This document shows positions 52,582-62,267 of a stretch of DNA of 64,000 nt, piece by piece. Where the stretch lies: NCBI RefSeq assembly GCF_035607535.1, contig NZ_JAYDZX010000003.1, forward strand, positions 248,001 through 312,000, written 5' to 3'. The first letter of the stretch is position 1. Each line of letters opens with the position of its first letter. A program made the position numbers and the translations under genes. The notes beneath the pieces are model-generated. The model made no database searches and had not been told where the DNA came from. It worked only from the letters and a program-made list of their open reading frames with translations. The DNA is from Salinimicrobium sp035607535. GTDB taxonomy: Bacteria; Bacteroidota; Bacteroidia; Flavobacteriales; Flavobacteriaceae.

Positions 52582-55344
52582 TTGAAGATTTACTTCTATC
52601 TCTTTTTGTTTATTAGCCTTGGGATCACCGGGCAGGAGTTACCTCCTGTTACTAATTTTTCGCCCAGAGATTATGGTGCAGGAAATCAGAACTGGATGAT
52701 TGCCCAGGGACCTGATAAGAAAATTTTTGTCGCAAATAATTCGGGGCTTCTTCAGTATGATGGGGAGCATTGGACCTTGTATAAAGTTCCCGGAGAAACA
52801 GCGGTGCGCTCTGTTCTAGCTTCGGGTGAAAACATTTATACCGGGGCGTACATGGAATTCGGGTATTGGCGAACTCAGGAAAATGGAAGACTTCAGTATT
52901 TCTCATTAAAAGATTCAGTAGCATCGGGCTTGGTTGATGGAGAACAATTCTGGGATATTAAAGAAGTGGAAGATTACGTGATCTTTCAGAGTCACCAACG
53001 ATTATACAGTTTCAATAAGAACTCCGGCAAAGTAACCGCGATCGTTACGGAGAAGAATATTTCAAACTTATTTGGAGTAAGGGACAAGATATATTACCAG
53101 GTGGCTGAAAAGGATCTTTATGTAATTGAAGATGGAGTAGGGCGTGAATTTGTTTCTAATGAGCAAATCCAGTACAAAGCGATTATTGGTCTGTTTCCAT
53201 ATTCCGGCGACAAAATGTTGGCTGTGACCAGGGATGACGGCTTGTTTATAATAACTGGTAACCAGTGGGATGCCTTACCGGTCGAGAATTATCCTATTTC
53301 AGTAAGCTTTTTTTCCGCAGTCTATCTCAGAGACGGCTCTCTTGCTCTTGGAAGTATAGGGGGAGGTCTTTACTTGTTGAGCCTGGAAGGGAAATTGGAA
53401 TACCATCTCTCCCAGCCCACCTTACTAAATAACACCCTGCTTGCAGTCATGGAAGACGAAGAGGGCAATGTTTGGGGTGGGCTTGACAATGGGATCGCAT
53501 TGATCAATCGGGAAAGTTCTTTCCGTTTATTTGTGGATATATTCGGAACAATTGGCACAGTGTATTGCAGTGCGGTGGTAGATGGAATCATGTATCTTGG
53601 GACAAATCAGGGTCTCTATTATAAAGAAGTTGGGTCTAAGAGGCCTTACCGCCTCGTAAATGGCACCACAGGTCAGGTGTGGAGTTTAAACTACCTCGAT
53701 GGTAATTTATATGCAGGACATGACAGGGGCACATTTGTCATTGATGGAGTAGAGGCCACTCAAGTTTGGGATGGTTTGGGAACCTGGACTGTGGAGGAGT
53801 TTGGTTCAGGTGTTTTACAGGGACATTATAACGGACTAAGTTTTTTACCTGGGGGTGGAGAAAATTCACCAGCACATTATATAGAGGGTTTTGATCTTTC
53901 TGTTCAGGATATGGTCATAGAAAATGATTCCATAATTTGGATGAGTCATTACCATAGAGGGATTTTTAGACTGGAAATCAACGAGGATTATACCAAAGTT
54001 GAAAAGCAGGAGAATTTTGGAATGGGTGAAAAATCTGAAATGGGGCCGCAGATATTCAAGTTTGAAGATAATATATATTATTCTACCGAAGATGCGGTCT
54101 ATCTCTATGACAGGACTAAAAATGAATTTACGTCTGAAAATGAGCTTAATGAAATTAGCAGGGATAATGAAAGGATCAGCGGAGTCTCGTTAGTACTGGA
54201 GGATGGGAGCTGGTGGACTTTTGGTAGTGATAATCTTTTCTATGTTAGCAGGGATCCATTTGAACAGAAACTTGTCCAGCGTCAAGTTCCTTTACCTCTG
54301 GAAAGTAGAAACATCAGCAAGGGTTTCGAAAATATTTCACTTGTAGGGTCCAATGAGTACGTAATAGGTTCCAACGGTGGTTACATCCAATTTTCACTGC
54401 CGCTTAAGAAAATCCCTTCCGGGGAATTACTGCTCAATGCCGTTGGAACTGCCTCCAAAAGACAAAATTTTTCTTTCCGATCCCTTGATGTTGCCACACT
54501 TGATCTGGTAAGTGATATAAATAATATAATTTTTAAATATAGTATTCCAAATTACCAGGCGTTGGCCGAGACACAGTATAGCTATCGTCTCCTCAACTAT
54601 TCTTCTGCCTGGTCTAATTGGGACCAAACAGGCACAGCGAGATTTGAGAATCTTCCTGCGGGGAATTATACTTTTGAACTAAGAGGTAGGATCAATGACC
54701 TGGAAACGGAAGTTATAACTTACGACTTCTCAATAAAGCGTCCCTGGTACTACAGTAATCTCGCATGGTTCCTTTATTTTCTGGTCTTTCTCTTAGGACT
54801 CCTTGCAGTTCACTACTCTTATAGAAGGCGACATGCAAAATTGATTGAAGAAAGGGAAAAGTCCCTTAGATTAAAGAACATGGAGGCCGAGCAGGAAATC
54901 ATCAGACTTCAGAAAGAGCATTTAGAGAAGGACATGGCAGAGAAAAACGGCCAGCTGGCGGCCTCTACTATGTCTTTGATAAAAAAGAACGAGTTCCTTT
55001 CAAATCTTAAGGAGGAGCTGAAAGAAGTGGAAAGTACCAACGTCAAAGGAGTTATTAAAACCATAGACCGGGAATTAAAGGAGGAAGATAATTGGAAAAT
55101 GTTCAAGGAAGCATTTCGGAATGCTGATAAGGAATTCTTTGACAAAATTAAGGAGAAGCATCCGGAACTAACTTCAAATGATCTTCGGCTTTGCGCTTAT
55201 TTAAGATTAAATCTTTCCTCTAAAGAGATCGCCCCACTTATTAACATATCTGTGAAGAGTGTAGAAATAAAGCGATATCGATTGAGAAAGAAGATGAATC
55301 TTCCCAGAGAAGTCAATTTAACCGACTATATCATGGATCTGTAG
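52582..55344 (+). CDS. Membrane-tethered sensor-regulator: beta-propeller, Y_Y_Y domain, LuxR-type HTH
   Basis: A 920-residue one-component regulator. Signal peptide MKIYFYLFLF to ITGQ. The start is TTG: no in-frame ATG gives a signal, and the -7 box is about 40 nt upstream. Residues about 25-610 are repeated propeller blades (NNSGLLQYDGEHW, GSIGGGLYLL, GLDNGIALINR). A Y_Y_Y-type Ig domain follows (about 640-715), one membrane helix (727-747), a coiled coil (about 755-800) and a LuxR/FixJ-type HTH (863-920; SSKEIAPLINISVKSVEIKRYRLRKKM). There is no kinase or receiver domain. It stands just upstream of SusC in the same direction and probably senses oligosaccharide from the periplasmic side. 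Confidence 0.88.
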   Translation: MKIYFYLFLFISLGITGQELPPVTNFSPRDYGAGNQNWMIAQGPDKKIFVANNSGLLQYDGEHWTLYKVPGETAVRSVLASGENIYTGAYMEFGYWRTQENGRLQYFSLKDSVASGLVDGEQFWDIKEVEDYVIFQSHQRLYSFNKNSGKVTAIVTEKNISNLFGVRDKIYYQVAEKDLYVIEDGVGREFVSNEQIQYKAIIGLFPYSGDKMLAVTRDDGLFIITGNQWDALPVENYPISVSFFSAVYLRDGSLALGSIGGGLYLLSLEGKLEYHLSQPTLLNNTLLAVMEDEEGNVWGGLDNGIALINRESSFRLFVDIFGTIGTVYCSAVVDGIMYLGTNQGLYYKEVGSKRPYRLVNGTTGQVWSLNYLDGNLYAGHDRGTFVIDGVEATQVWDGLGTWTVEEFGSGVLQGHYNGLSFLPGGGENSPAHYIEGFDLSVQDMVIENDSIIWMSHYHRGIFRLEINEDYTKVEKQENFGMGEKSEMGPQIFKFEDNIYYSTEDAVYLYDRTKNEFTSENELNEISRDNERISGVSLVLEDGSWWTFGSDNLFYVSRDPFEQKLVQRQVPLPLESRNISKGFENISLVGSNEYVIGSNGGYIQFSLPLKKIPSGELLLNAVGTASKRQNFSFRSLDVATLDLVSDINNIIFKYSIPNYQALAETQYSYRLLNYSSAWSNWDQTGTARFENLPAGNYTFELRGRINDLETEVITYDFSIKRPWYYSNLAWFLYFLVFLLGLLAVHYSYRRRHAKLIEEREKSLRLKNMEAEQEIIRLQKEHLEKDMAEKNGQLAASTMSLIKKNEFLSNLKEELKEVESTNVKGVIKTIDRELKEEDNWKMFKEAFRNADKEFFDKIKEKHPELTSNDLRLCAYLRLNLSSKEIAPLINISVKSVEIKRYRLRKKMNLPREVNLTDYIMDL

Positions 55345-55717
55345 CCTTAACAGGACCGTATTTTTCCTCTACAATACCTCTACATTACTGTTTAATAAAT
55401 ACTTATTTATCTTTTTTAAATATCTTTAAAAGACTGCTATTATTGATATATCTCAGCAATATAGCGGCTTTATGGCAATCTTTACATGCAGTTTTTTTGC
55501 TGTATGTTTTTTGTAGAGGCGGTTTTCGACTTTTTCTATAAATTTACTTGATATATTAGTAACACAATTTTAACATCGCAACATCCTATACTAAACATTT
55601 CACAAAATATCCTGTTGTAAATTATTTAGATGATAATTCGCAATCGGTTTCGATTTTGGATATGCCTTAATGGAAAATCAGTTTAAATTATGCACCAACA
55701 ACTAAATTTAACTATCA
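55345..55717 (+). other. AT-rich leader region of the SusC operon
   Basis: 373 nt, very AT-rich. Apart from the regulator terminator it holds no open frame of note. The SusC promoter and the operator for the HTH regulator must lie in the 200 nt before 55718, but I could not identify them by eye. Confidence 0.5.
55484..55513 (+). terminator. Terminator of the regulator gene
   Basis: 8-bp stem ACATGCAG/CTGTATGT (one G-U), 8-nt loop, then TTTTTG; 139 nt after the stop. It isolates the regulator from the SusC operon. Confidence 0.6.
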
Positions 55718-58700
55718 ATGAAAATTAAAAATTACTTAATGATGTTATTTATTTTCGCAGCAAGCTCAGTTTGGGCCCAAACGGAAATAATTACAGGTAC
55801 TGTGATTGATGATTCAGGAATGCCATTGCCTGGGGCAAATGTGATCATCAAGGGAACCTCTACGGGTACCCTGACCGATTTTGACGGAAATTTTTCCATA
55901 GAGGCAGCTCCCGGAGATGTTCTGGTTATTTCCTATATAGGTTATACCCCCCAGGAAGTGGTCTTAACGGATGCCAATGATATCCAGGTTAGATTAACAC
56001 AAAGTGCTGCTGCTCTTGAGGAAGTAGTGGTAGTAGGTTATGGTACTCAAAGGAGTGCTTTAGTCACAGGCGCAACCAGTAATGTTTCAGGGGAGGATAT
56101 CGCATCTCTTAACCCGGGGACTCCTATGGAGGCACTTCAGGGTGTTGTAGCGGGTGTTAACGTAACCAGAAACAGTGGAGCACCTGGAGCAGGTACTCGT
56201 ATTACCATTCGTGGTTTGGGAACTATTGGTAACTCCAATCCTTTGTACATTGTTGATGGTGTAGCCGTAGGGAACATAGATTATTTGAACCCATCTGATA
56301 TTGAATCCATCAACGTCCTAAAAGATGCGGCGTCTGCAGCTATTTATGGTTCGCGGGCAGCCAATGGTGTAGTTCTGGTAACTACGGTAAAAGGTCGTAG
56401 TAATAGAGCAGCGCAGATTAGTTATGACACCTACTACGGTATCCAAAATATTTACAGAAACCTGGATCCTCTTAATGCCCAGGAGTACATGTATATTATG
56501 GATGAAGGACGGGTTAATGATGGTTTGGCACCAAATGACTGGCGAGCCATGCTTACCAACAATAGCTGGTTAGAGAATAACTATCCCGGACTAGGAACTC
56601 AGCTAGGTGAGGAAATCTGGGCAGATCTTGAAAACGGATGGGAAGGAACTAACTGGATCAATGAGATGACGCAGGAAGATGCACCAATGAGAAGTCACGC
56701 GATTAATATCACCGGAGGAAGTGAGGACATTATTTATTCTGTAGGAGCCTCTTACCTGGATCAGGAAGGTATAATAGGTGGTCATATCACAGATGCCGGA
56801 TTTAAAAGATTTACTGCAAGATTAAATACAGAAATGGTGTTGAAAAAGAATGATGAACACGCCATTATTACAATAGGAGAGAATTTCACCTATACAAATA
56901 TTGAGAACAGGGCGGTCGCAACAGGCAATATTTATTATAATGACCTGCACAATGCTTTGGTTCAAAATCCATTAATGCCAGCTTATTGGCAGCCGGCTAT
57001 TGATAACAATGTTAACGAATTTGGCTTTACCCCAACTTTAGGTGGTATAAGTACAAATCAAACAAATCCGCTTGCCATAATGTATTACCGCCATAACTAC
57101 AATTATGGTAAGGGGAATAATATCGTGGGTAACGTATTCCTAGAAGTAGAACCAATACAAGATTTGAAATTCAGATCTTCCTATGGTACTAATGCCTGGT
57201 TTGGTCACAGCAGATCGATGAACCCAACATACCATCTTGGAGTGCTTTATCAGGATGAAGTGGACGGTGCTCAGCAAGGTCAATACTTTGGTAATGACTA
57301 TACCTGGACTAACACACTCTCGTATGATTTTACAATGGGCGATCATGAGCTTAATGCTTTGGTTGGTACAGAATTACTGCAAAACCAGATTAACACTGAG
57401 GTTGGTGGATCCAGGAATAATCTTTTATTCCCGGGAAATCCAAGATATGCCTATATAAATAATACTCAAAGTCCCGAAAGTATAAATGATATAAATACGT
57501 GGGGTGCTGACTGGGCTGCCGGTGGTGGTGGTTTGATGTCGTACATGGGTAGAGTACAGTATAACTATTTAGAAAAGTATCTCTTCAACGCAACAGTTCG
57601 TGTTGATGGTTCTTCAAACTTTGCAGAAGGCAACAGGTGGGGTACCTTCCCTTCGGTATCTGCTGGTTGGGTATTTACAGAAGAAGATTTTATGGCAGAC
57701 ACCTCGGAGGTTCTTAATTATGCCAAACTAAGAGCAAGCTGGGGTCAAAACGGAAATCAGTCAATTCCAAACTTTATCTACTCCTCACAAATCGCTTATG
57801 TATTTCCTGGATATTTCTTCGGTGATACTAAACCGGTATCAGGGGTTACAGCTTATCCTGAAAGAGTTACGAATCCCGATGTTACTTGGGAAACTTCAGA
57901 ACAGTTGAATTTCGGTATTGATGCCCGAATGTTCAATTCGAGGCTTGGGCTAACATTAGACTGGTACAAGAAAACTACCAAAGACTGGTTGGTAGAAGCG
58001 CCAATATTAGGAACTTTCGGTGCTGCAGCTCCATTTATTAATGGTGGTGATATAGAAAATACCGGTTTTGAAGTTGTAGTAAACTATAACGACAGTTTCG
58101 GAGACTTTAACTACAGTGTCACTTTAACCGGAGCTCATAACAAAAATGAAGTTACAAGAATTGCCAATGCAGAAGGAATAATCCAGGGACCCAGTCATGT
58201 TCTGTCCCAGGGAACTGCACCAATTTCGAGAGTACAGGTGGGGCAACCTATTGGTGTCTTCTATGGCTTCAAGGCTGATGGGATCCTACAAAACCAGGAG
58301 GAAGTTGATGCCTATGTAGGTCCTGATGGAAACCCTTACTTTAATGATCAACGTCCTGGAGATGTGCGTTTTGTAGATCTTAATCAGGATGGGGTAATAA
58401 ATGATCTGGATAAAACCTTTTTAGGAAATCCAAACCCTGACTTTGAAGGAGGTCTTCAATTGAACTTAGAGTACAAAGGTGTTTATGCAAATACTACATT
58501 GACAGGTAAGTTCGGAATGCAGGTAATGCAATCTTACCGCTCTTTTTCTGATCAATTTACTCAGAACTATACCACTTCTATTTTTGACCGCTGGCATGGA
58601 GAGGGTACTTCTAATACCCTTCCCAGATTAAGTTCTACTTCAAACAGGAATACTCAGTTTATTTCTGACATTTTTATGCATGATGCAGATTACGTGAGAA

Positions 58701-58927
58701 TAAATAACTTGACAGTAGGATATGATTTTGGAAGCATGTTTGAATCTATAGCAATAAAGAATCTTAATGCGTACGTATCTATTAATAACTTACATACGTT
58801 TACTGATTATGACGGAATGGATCCTGAGGTGCGTTTTGGACATGACGCAAGCTGGGCTTCAGGTATTGACCTTGGATTATATCCACAGGCGAGAACAGTA
58901 ATGTTTGGATTGGGAGTTGACTTTTAA
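55718..58927 (+). CDS. SusC/RagA-type TonB-dependent outer-membrane transporter
   Basis: A 1069-residue importer of oligosaccharides. Signal ends SVWAQ. The N-terminal carboxypeptidase-regulatory-like domain (about 23-105) contains GTVIDDSGMPLPGANVIIKG and SYIGYTPQEV. A TonB-interaction/plug segment follows with EEVVVVGYGTQ and RGLGTIGNSNPLYIVDG, then IESINVLKDAASAAIYGSRAANGVV in outline, the SusC signature. The rest is a 22-strand barrel ending in VDF. It is followed after 18 nt by its SusD partner. Substrate from context: laminarin-type beta-1,3-glucan oligosaccharides. Confidence 0.96.
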   Translation: MKIKNYLMMLFIFAASSVWAQTEIITGTVIDDSGMPLPGANVIIKGTSTGTLTDFDGNFSIEAAPGDVLVISYIGYTPQEVVLTDANDIQVRLTQSAAALEEVVVVGYGTQRSALVTGATSNVSGEDIASLNPGTPMEALQGVVAGVNVTRNSGAPGAGTRITIRGLGTIGNSNPLYIVDGVAVGNIDYLNPSDIESINVLKDAASAAIYGSRAANGVVLVTTVKGRSNRAAQISYDTYYGIQNIYRNLDPLNAQEYMYIMDEGRVNDGLAPNDWRAMLTNNSWLENNYPGLGTQLGEEIWADLENGWEGTNWINEMTQEDAPMRSHAINITGGSEDIIYSVGASYLDQEGIIGGHITDAGFKRFTARLNTEMVLKKNDEHAIITIGENFTYTNIENRAVATGNIYYNDLHNALVQNPLMPAYWQPAIDNNVNEFGFTPTLGGISTNQTNPLAIMYYRHNYNYGKGNNIVGNVFLEVEPIQDLKFRSSYGTNAWFGHSRSMNPTYHLGVLYQDEVDGAQQGQYFGNDYTWTNTLSYDFTMGDHELNALVGTELLQNQINTEVGGSRNNLLFPGNPRYAYINNTQSPESINDINTWGADWAAGGGGLMSYMGRVQYNYLEKYLFNATVRVDGSSNFAEGNRWGTFPSVSAGWVFTEEDFMADTSEVLNYAKLRASWGQNGNQSIPNFIYSSQIAYVFPGYFFGDTKPVSGVTAYPERVTNPDVTWETSEQLNFGIDARMFNSRLGLTLDWYKKTTKDWLVEAPILGTFGAAAPFINGGDIENTGFEVVVNYNDSFGDFNYSVTLTGAHNKNEVTRIANAEGIIQGPSHVLSQGTAPISRVQVGQPIGVFYGFKADGILQNQEEVDAYVGPDGNPYFNDQRPGDVRFVDLNQDGVINDLDKTFLGNPNPDFEGGLQLNLEYKGVYANTTLTGKFGMQVMQSYRSFSDQFTQNYTTSIFDRWHGEGTSNTLPRLSSTSNRNTQFISDIFMHDADYVRINNLTVGYDFGSMFESIAIKNLNAYVSINNLHTFTDYDGMDPEVRFGHDASWASGIDLGLYPQARTVMFGLGVDF

Positions 58928-58945
58928 TTAAAAAAAATCAGAATT

Positions 58946-60661
58946 ATGAAAAAAATAAAATATTTAATAGCTCTTTCAACGCTGCTAGTTGCGGTTGGTT
59001 GTGAAGACTACCTGGAGACCGACAATCTCTACGGAAAAAGTTTGGAAACTTATTACAATACTCCAACTGATATAGAGGAGGCTATGGCCGGCGTCTACAA
59101 TGCCATTTACGTTGTGACTCCGGAGGGTAGTGAACCAATTGCCGCAAACCTTATGTCTGATATGATGTTAGGTGGTGGTGGACCAGATGATGCATCTGCT
59201 AAAAGGGTCGATAATTTTATAGACCCTGCAGAAGACACTTATCGTAGTATGTGGGTTCAGTCCTACAATGGTATTGCAAGGACCAATGCTATTATTGAAA
59301 AAACAGCAAGTGCTGATTTTTCTTCATACTTTCCTAGTGCCGAAGAAGCTCAGCAATTTAAAGCTCAGGCCATTGGAGAAGCTCATTTTATGAGAGCATT
59401 TTTCTACTTTAGATTGGCAAAATTCTTTGGCGGGGTTCCTTTAATTACTGCAGTTGACGATCCTAAGGATGTGCCCAGAGCCTCTTATTCAGAGACATTT
59501 GCGCAAATTGCCACAGATTTAAAGATGGCCATTGAGACCTTGCCATCCACGCCGTTCCCTACTATTCCAACGGCCACTTATGGGCACGCCAATAAATGGG
59601 TAGCAGAAGCTTATATGGGTCGCGTGTATTTGTTCTATACCGGATATATGACTAACATTAACGATACCCCTACTAATACATTGCCTTTGGTTGATGGCGG
59701 ATCTTTAGGTGCCTCTGAGGTTGCTGCTTATTTAGAAGATGTTATCAATAACAGTGGATATGCTTTAGCTTCAGATTTTAGAAATCTATGGCCATATTCC
59801 TATGTGAATATAGCTGCAGGAAATGATGAGATTTTACCGTGGGCTGCAGAAGAAGGTTTGTCCTGGGTGGGCCAGGATGGAGCTAATCCAACTTTTGGTA
59901 CCGGAAACTATGAATCCATGTTTGTACAAAGGTTTTCCTTTGGAGACTGGGGATGGAATAATGGAAATATTTATACAAACAGGTTATCTCTATTTGGTTC
60001 TATACGCGGTAACTCTTTAGTGCCTTTTGGAGAAGGATGGGGCTGGATGACAGTAAATCCAAGATTATGGGCTGAATGGGATGATGAGGATCCAAGAAAA
60101 TTAGGATCCATTCTTCAAGTAGGGGAGCCAAGCCAGGGAACTGGAAACTGGTCTCTACCAAATAATCAGGATCATTTCACCGGATTCTATAATAAGAAAT
60201 ATACTGCGCTACAGTACCCTAACGAGGCAGGAACTGTACAGGGTATGTTTGTACAATTATATGGCTGGGGTAACGCAGATATGCAATTAATGCATGCACA
60301 GGATTTCATTTTCATGCGTTATGCCGACGTTCTATTGATGCACTCTGAAATTACGGGTACTGCAGAAGGACTGAACGCTGTTCGTGCCAGAGCTGGATTG
60401 GATCCTGTTGGTTATTCCTTAGAGGCTTTAAAACAGGAGCGTTTGCATGAGTTTGCTTTTGAAGGCCTTCGCTGGTTTGATTTAGTTCGTTGGGGAGATG
60501 TTGAGTCAGCATTTAATTATACCCTCAATGTGAGTAATTCCGGAGCTGCTGCTACTTACCAGGTAAACTATAGACCGGAAACTAAAGGTTTGGTTCCAAT
60601 ACCAGAATCTGAAATTAGATTATCTAATGGTGTTTATGAGCAAAACCCTGGATGGGAATAA
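58946..60661 (+). CDS. SusD/RagB-type surface glycan-binding lipoprotein
   Basis: A 571-residue outer-leaflet lipoprotein that forms the lid of the SusC pore. Lipobox VAVGC (Cys19). Typical SusD features: LETDNLYGKS near the mature N-terminus, a TPR-rich first half with EAHFMRAFFYFRLAKFFGGVPLI, and the C-terminal ERLHEFAFEGLRWFDLVRWGD and the final LVPIPESEI with NPGW. All are intact. Many exposed Trp residues in the 270-400 region suit glucan binding. Confidence 0.96.
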   Translation: MKKIKYLIALSTLLVAVGCEDYLETDNLYGKSLETYYNTPTDIEEAMAGVYNAIYVVTPEGSEPIAANLMSDMMLGGGGPDDASAKRVDNFIDPAEDTYRSMWVQSYNGIARTNAIIEKTASADFSSYFPSAEEAQQFKAQAIGEAHFMRAFFYFRLAKFFGGVPLITAVDDPKDVPRASYSETFAQIATDLKMAIETLPSTPFPTIPTATYGHANKWVAEAYMGRVYLFYTGYMTNINDTPTNTLPLVDGGSLGASEVAAYLEDVINNSGYALASDFRNLWPYSYVNIAAGNDEILPWAAEEGLSWVGQDGANPTFGTGNYESMFVQRFSFGDWGWNNGNIYTNRLSLFGSIRGNSLVPFGEGWGWMTVNPRLWAEWDDEDPRKLGSILQVGEPSQGTGNWSLPNNQDHFTGFYNKKYTALQYPNEAGTVQGMFVQLYGWGNADMQLMHAQDFIFMRYADVLLMHSEITGTAEGLNAVRARAGLDPVGYSLEALKQERLHEFAFEGLRWFDLVRWGDVESAFNYTLNVSNSGAAATYQVNYRPETKGLVPIPESEIRLSNGVYEQNPGWE

Positions 60662-60686
60662 ATTATAAATCTTAAAATCGAGAGAG

Positions 60687-62012
60687 ATGAAACTTAATAA
60701 ATTAGGAACTCTGCTTATTGCTTCTGTAGTCATGCTTTTCGCGGGCTGTGAACCGGAAGTAGATGAGATGCATTTAGAGAACAGCACAGATGTTGAAGGT
60801 GTAGAATTAATAGCTACCCAGAGTACTCCAGGGGGTAACATGATTACCTTAAATATGGACACTCCCGGTGTCACGGGTTATTGGGATTATAATCTTGGTA
60901 AGGCCCTTACCAACAAGACAACTTTTGTTTATCCTATACCGGGAACTGCTACTTTTACCTTTGTAGGAACTCTGGGTGGTGAATTCTTCACAAAGACAAT
61001 TGATGTGGAAGTAGAGCAGCTGGATCATGCTTTAGATCAGGATTGGTATGATCTTGTAGGGGAAAACACAGCAGAAGGTAAGACCTGGGTCTTTGCTGGT
61101 GGTCCTGCCCCAGATGGTCAACAGTGGTGGTTCATGTCTCCTCCCGGAGATAAAGCTGGTGCCTGGACTATCTGGTGGAATGCTGCCGGAGACTGTTGTC
61201 CGCCGGTTGATGCTTCAGGAAAGATGAAATTTGATCTTGACGGTGCAGCTAATTATACCTACTATGCCGATGAAAATGCTGATGGACAACTTAGCAGTTT
61301 TGTTCTTGATGTGGCCAACCAGAAACTAATTATTAATGATGGAAATATTCTTGGAGCTGAAGCCCCTTGGGGAAATCCTGCCGGAGTTTATGAAATAGTT
61401 TCTTTGACTGAAGACCAAATGGTTTTATATGTGCCAGGAAATGCAGGTGGTACAGGCTGGACCTGGGTATTTGTGCCTGAAGGATCTAAAGAAACAGGTG
61501 ATGGAGATTCAGCTGGAACACTAAGTCTTCCTTTAAGTTTTGATGGAAACGACGATTATGTTAGCGCCGCTTCCGGAGTTGATTTTAATGTGGTAACTAA
61601 CCCTCAACAATCTGGTATTAATCCTACTGCAACCATGGTTGGTGAAGTTATCACTCCCGGAGGTCAATATGATGCATTAACCATTTCATTGGCTGATGCT
61701 ATAGATTTTTCAGGCTCTAACAAGACTATTACCATGAAAGTTTATTCTGAAACTGCATACCCGGTGTTATTTAAATTAGAAACCGGTGTAAATGGAGAAA
61801 GAGCTAATGAGGTTGAAGTGAACCATGGTGGTACAGGATGGGAAGAATTAACTTTTGACTTTAATAATGCAAGAAAAAGTTATATCGATGGTAATCAGGG
61901 AGCCGGAGAGGCATTTGTTCCAACAGGACAATATGATAAATTCTCCATCTTCCTTGATTTTGGTGGAACTACCGCTGGTACCTTCTACATAGATGATATC
62001 GAACAGAATTAG
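60687..62012 (+). CDS. Surface glycan-binding lipoprotein (SusE-position SGBP)
   Basis: A 441-residue lipoprotein with lipobox FAGC (Cys21). After an N-terminal PKD-like Ig domain (about 25-110) comes a Trp-rich module (about 115-275; QQWWFMSPPGDKAGAWTIWWN in outline, CCPPVD). A linker with GDGDSAGT leads to a C-terminal jelly-roll-like module (about 285-440) with ITMKVYSETAYPVLFKLE and GWEELTFDF. No catalytic motif. Its place after SusD and before GH16 is where laminarin PULs of marine flavobacteria carry an accessory binding protein. Domain families are not firmly identified. Confidence 0.82.
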   Translation: MKLNKLGTLLIASVVMLFAGCEPEVDEMHLENSTDVEGVELIATQSTPGGNMITLNMDTPGVTGYWDYNLGKALTNKTTFVYPIPGTATFTFVGTLGGEFFTKTIDVEVEQLDHALDQDWYDLVGENTAEGKTWVFAGGPAPDGQQWWFMSPPGDKAGAWTIWWNAAGDCCPPVDASGKMKFDLDGAANYTYYADENADGQLSSFVLDVANQKLIINDGNILGAEAPWGNPAGVYEIVSLTEDQMVLYVPGNAGGTGWTWVFVPEGSKETGDGDSAGTLSLPLSFDGNDDYVSAASGVDFNVVTNPQQSGINPTATMVGEVITPGGQYDALTISLADAIDFSGSNKTITMKVYSETAYPVLFKLETGVNGERANEVEVNHGGTGWEELTFDFNNARKSYIDGNQGAGEAFVPTGQYDKFSIFLDFGGTTAGTFYIDDIEQN

Positions 62013-62062
62013 AGAGAAAACTCTGTTCAATATTAGAAATTTTTAAGTTTTGATCAATCAAA

Positions 62063-62105
62063 TTCCTGGTAGTTAGCTGCCAGGAAGATGATTTTTACCA
62101 GGAAT
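62063..62105 (+). repeat. Alternative hairpin element in the SGBP-GH16 gap
   Basis: TTCCTGG (62063-62069) can pair with CCAGGAA at 62080-62086; extended to TTCCTGGT it can pair instead with ACCAGGAA at 62098-62105. The two structures are mutually exclusive. Confidence 0.45.
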
Positions 62106-62210
62106 AAGGAGTTTAAAAGTTAGCAGTTCAAAATTCAAATAAGAAATTCTTTCAAAATAAGCTGCTGCCTGTTTAGTCACTGTCCTTTTTCATATGGAAT
62201 TGGATAAGAT

Positions 62211-62239
62211 AAAAAGAGGGCAAATTGCCCTCTTTTTTT
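62211..62239 (+). terminator. Intra-locus terminator before the GH16 gene
   Basis: 11-bp stem AAAAAGAGGGC/GCCCTCTTTTT with a 5-nt loop and a T-run. It lies between the SGBP and GH16 genes and should lower or end transcription from the SusC promoter. Confidence 0.82.
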
Positions 62240-62267
62240 AAACAGCTCTTCAAATAATAAGGAGATC

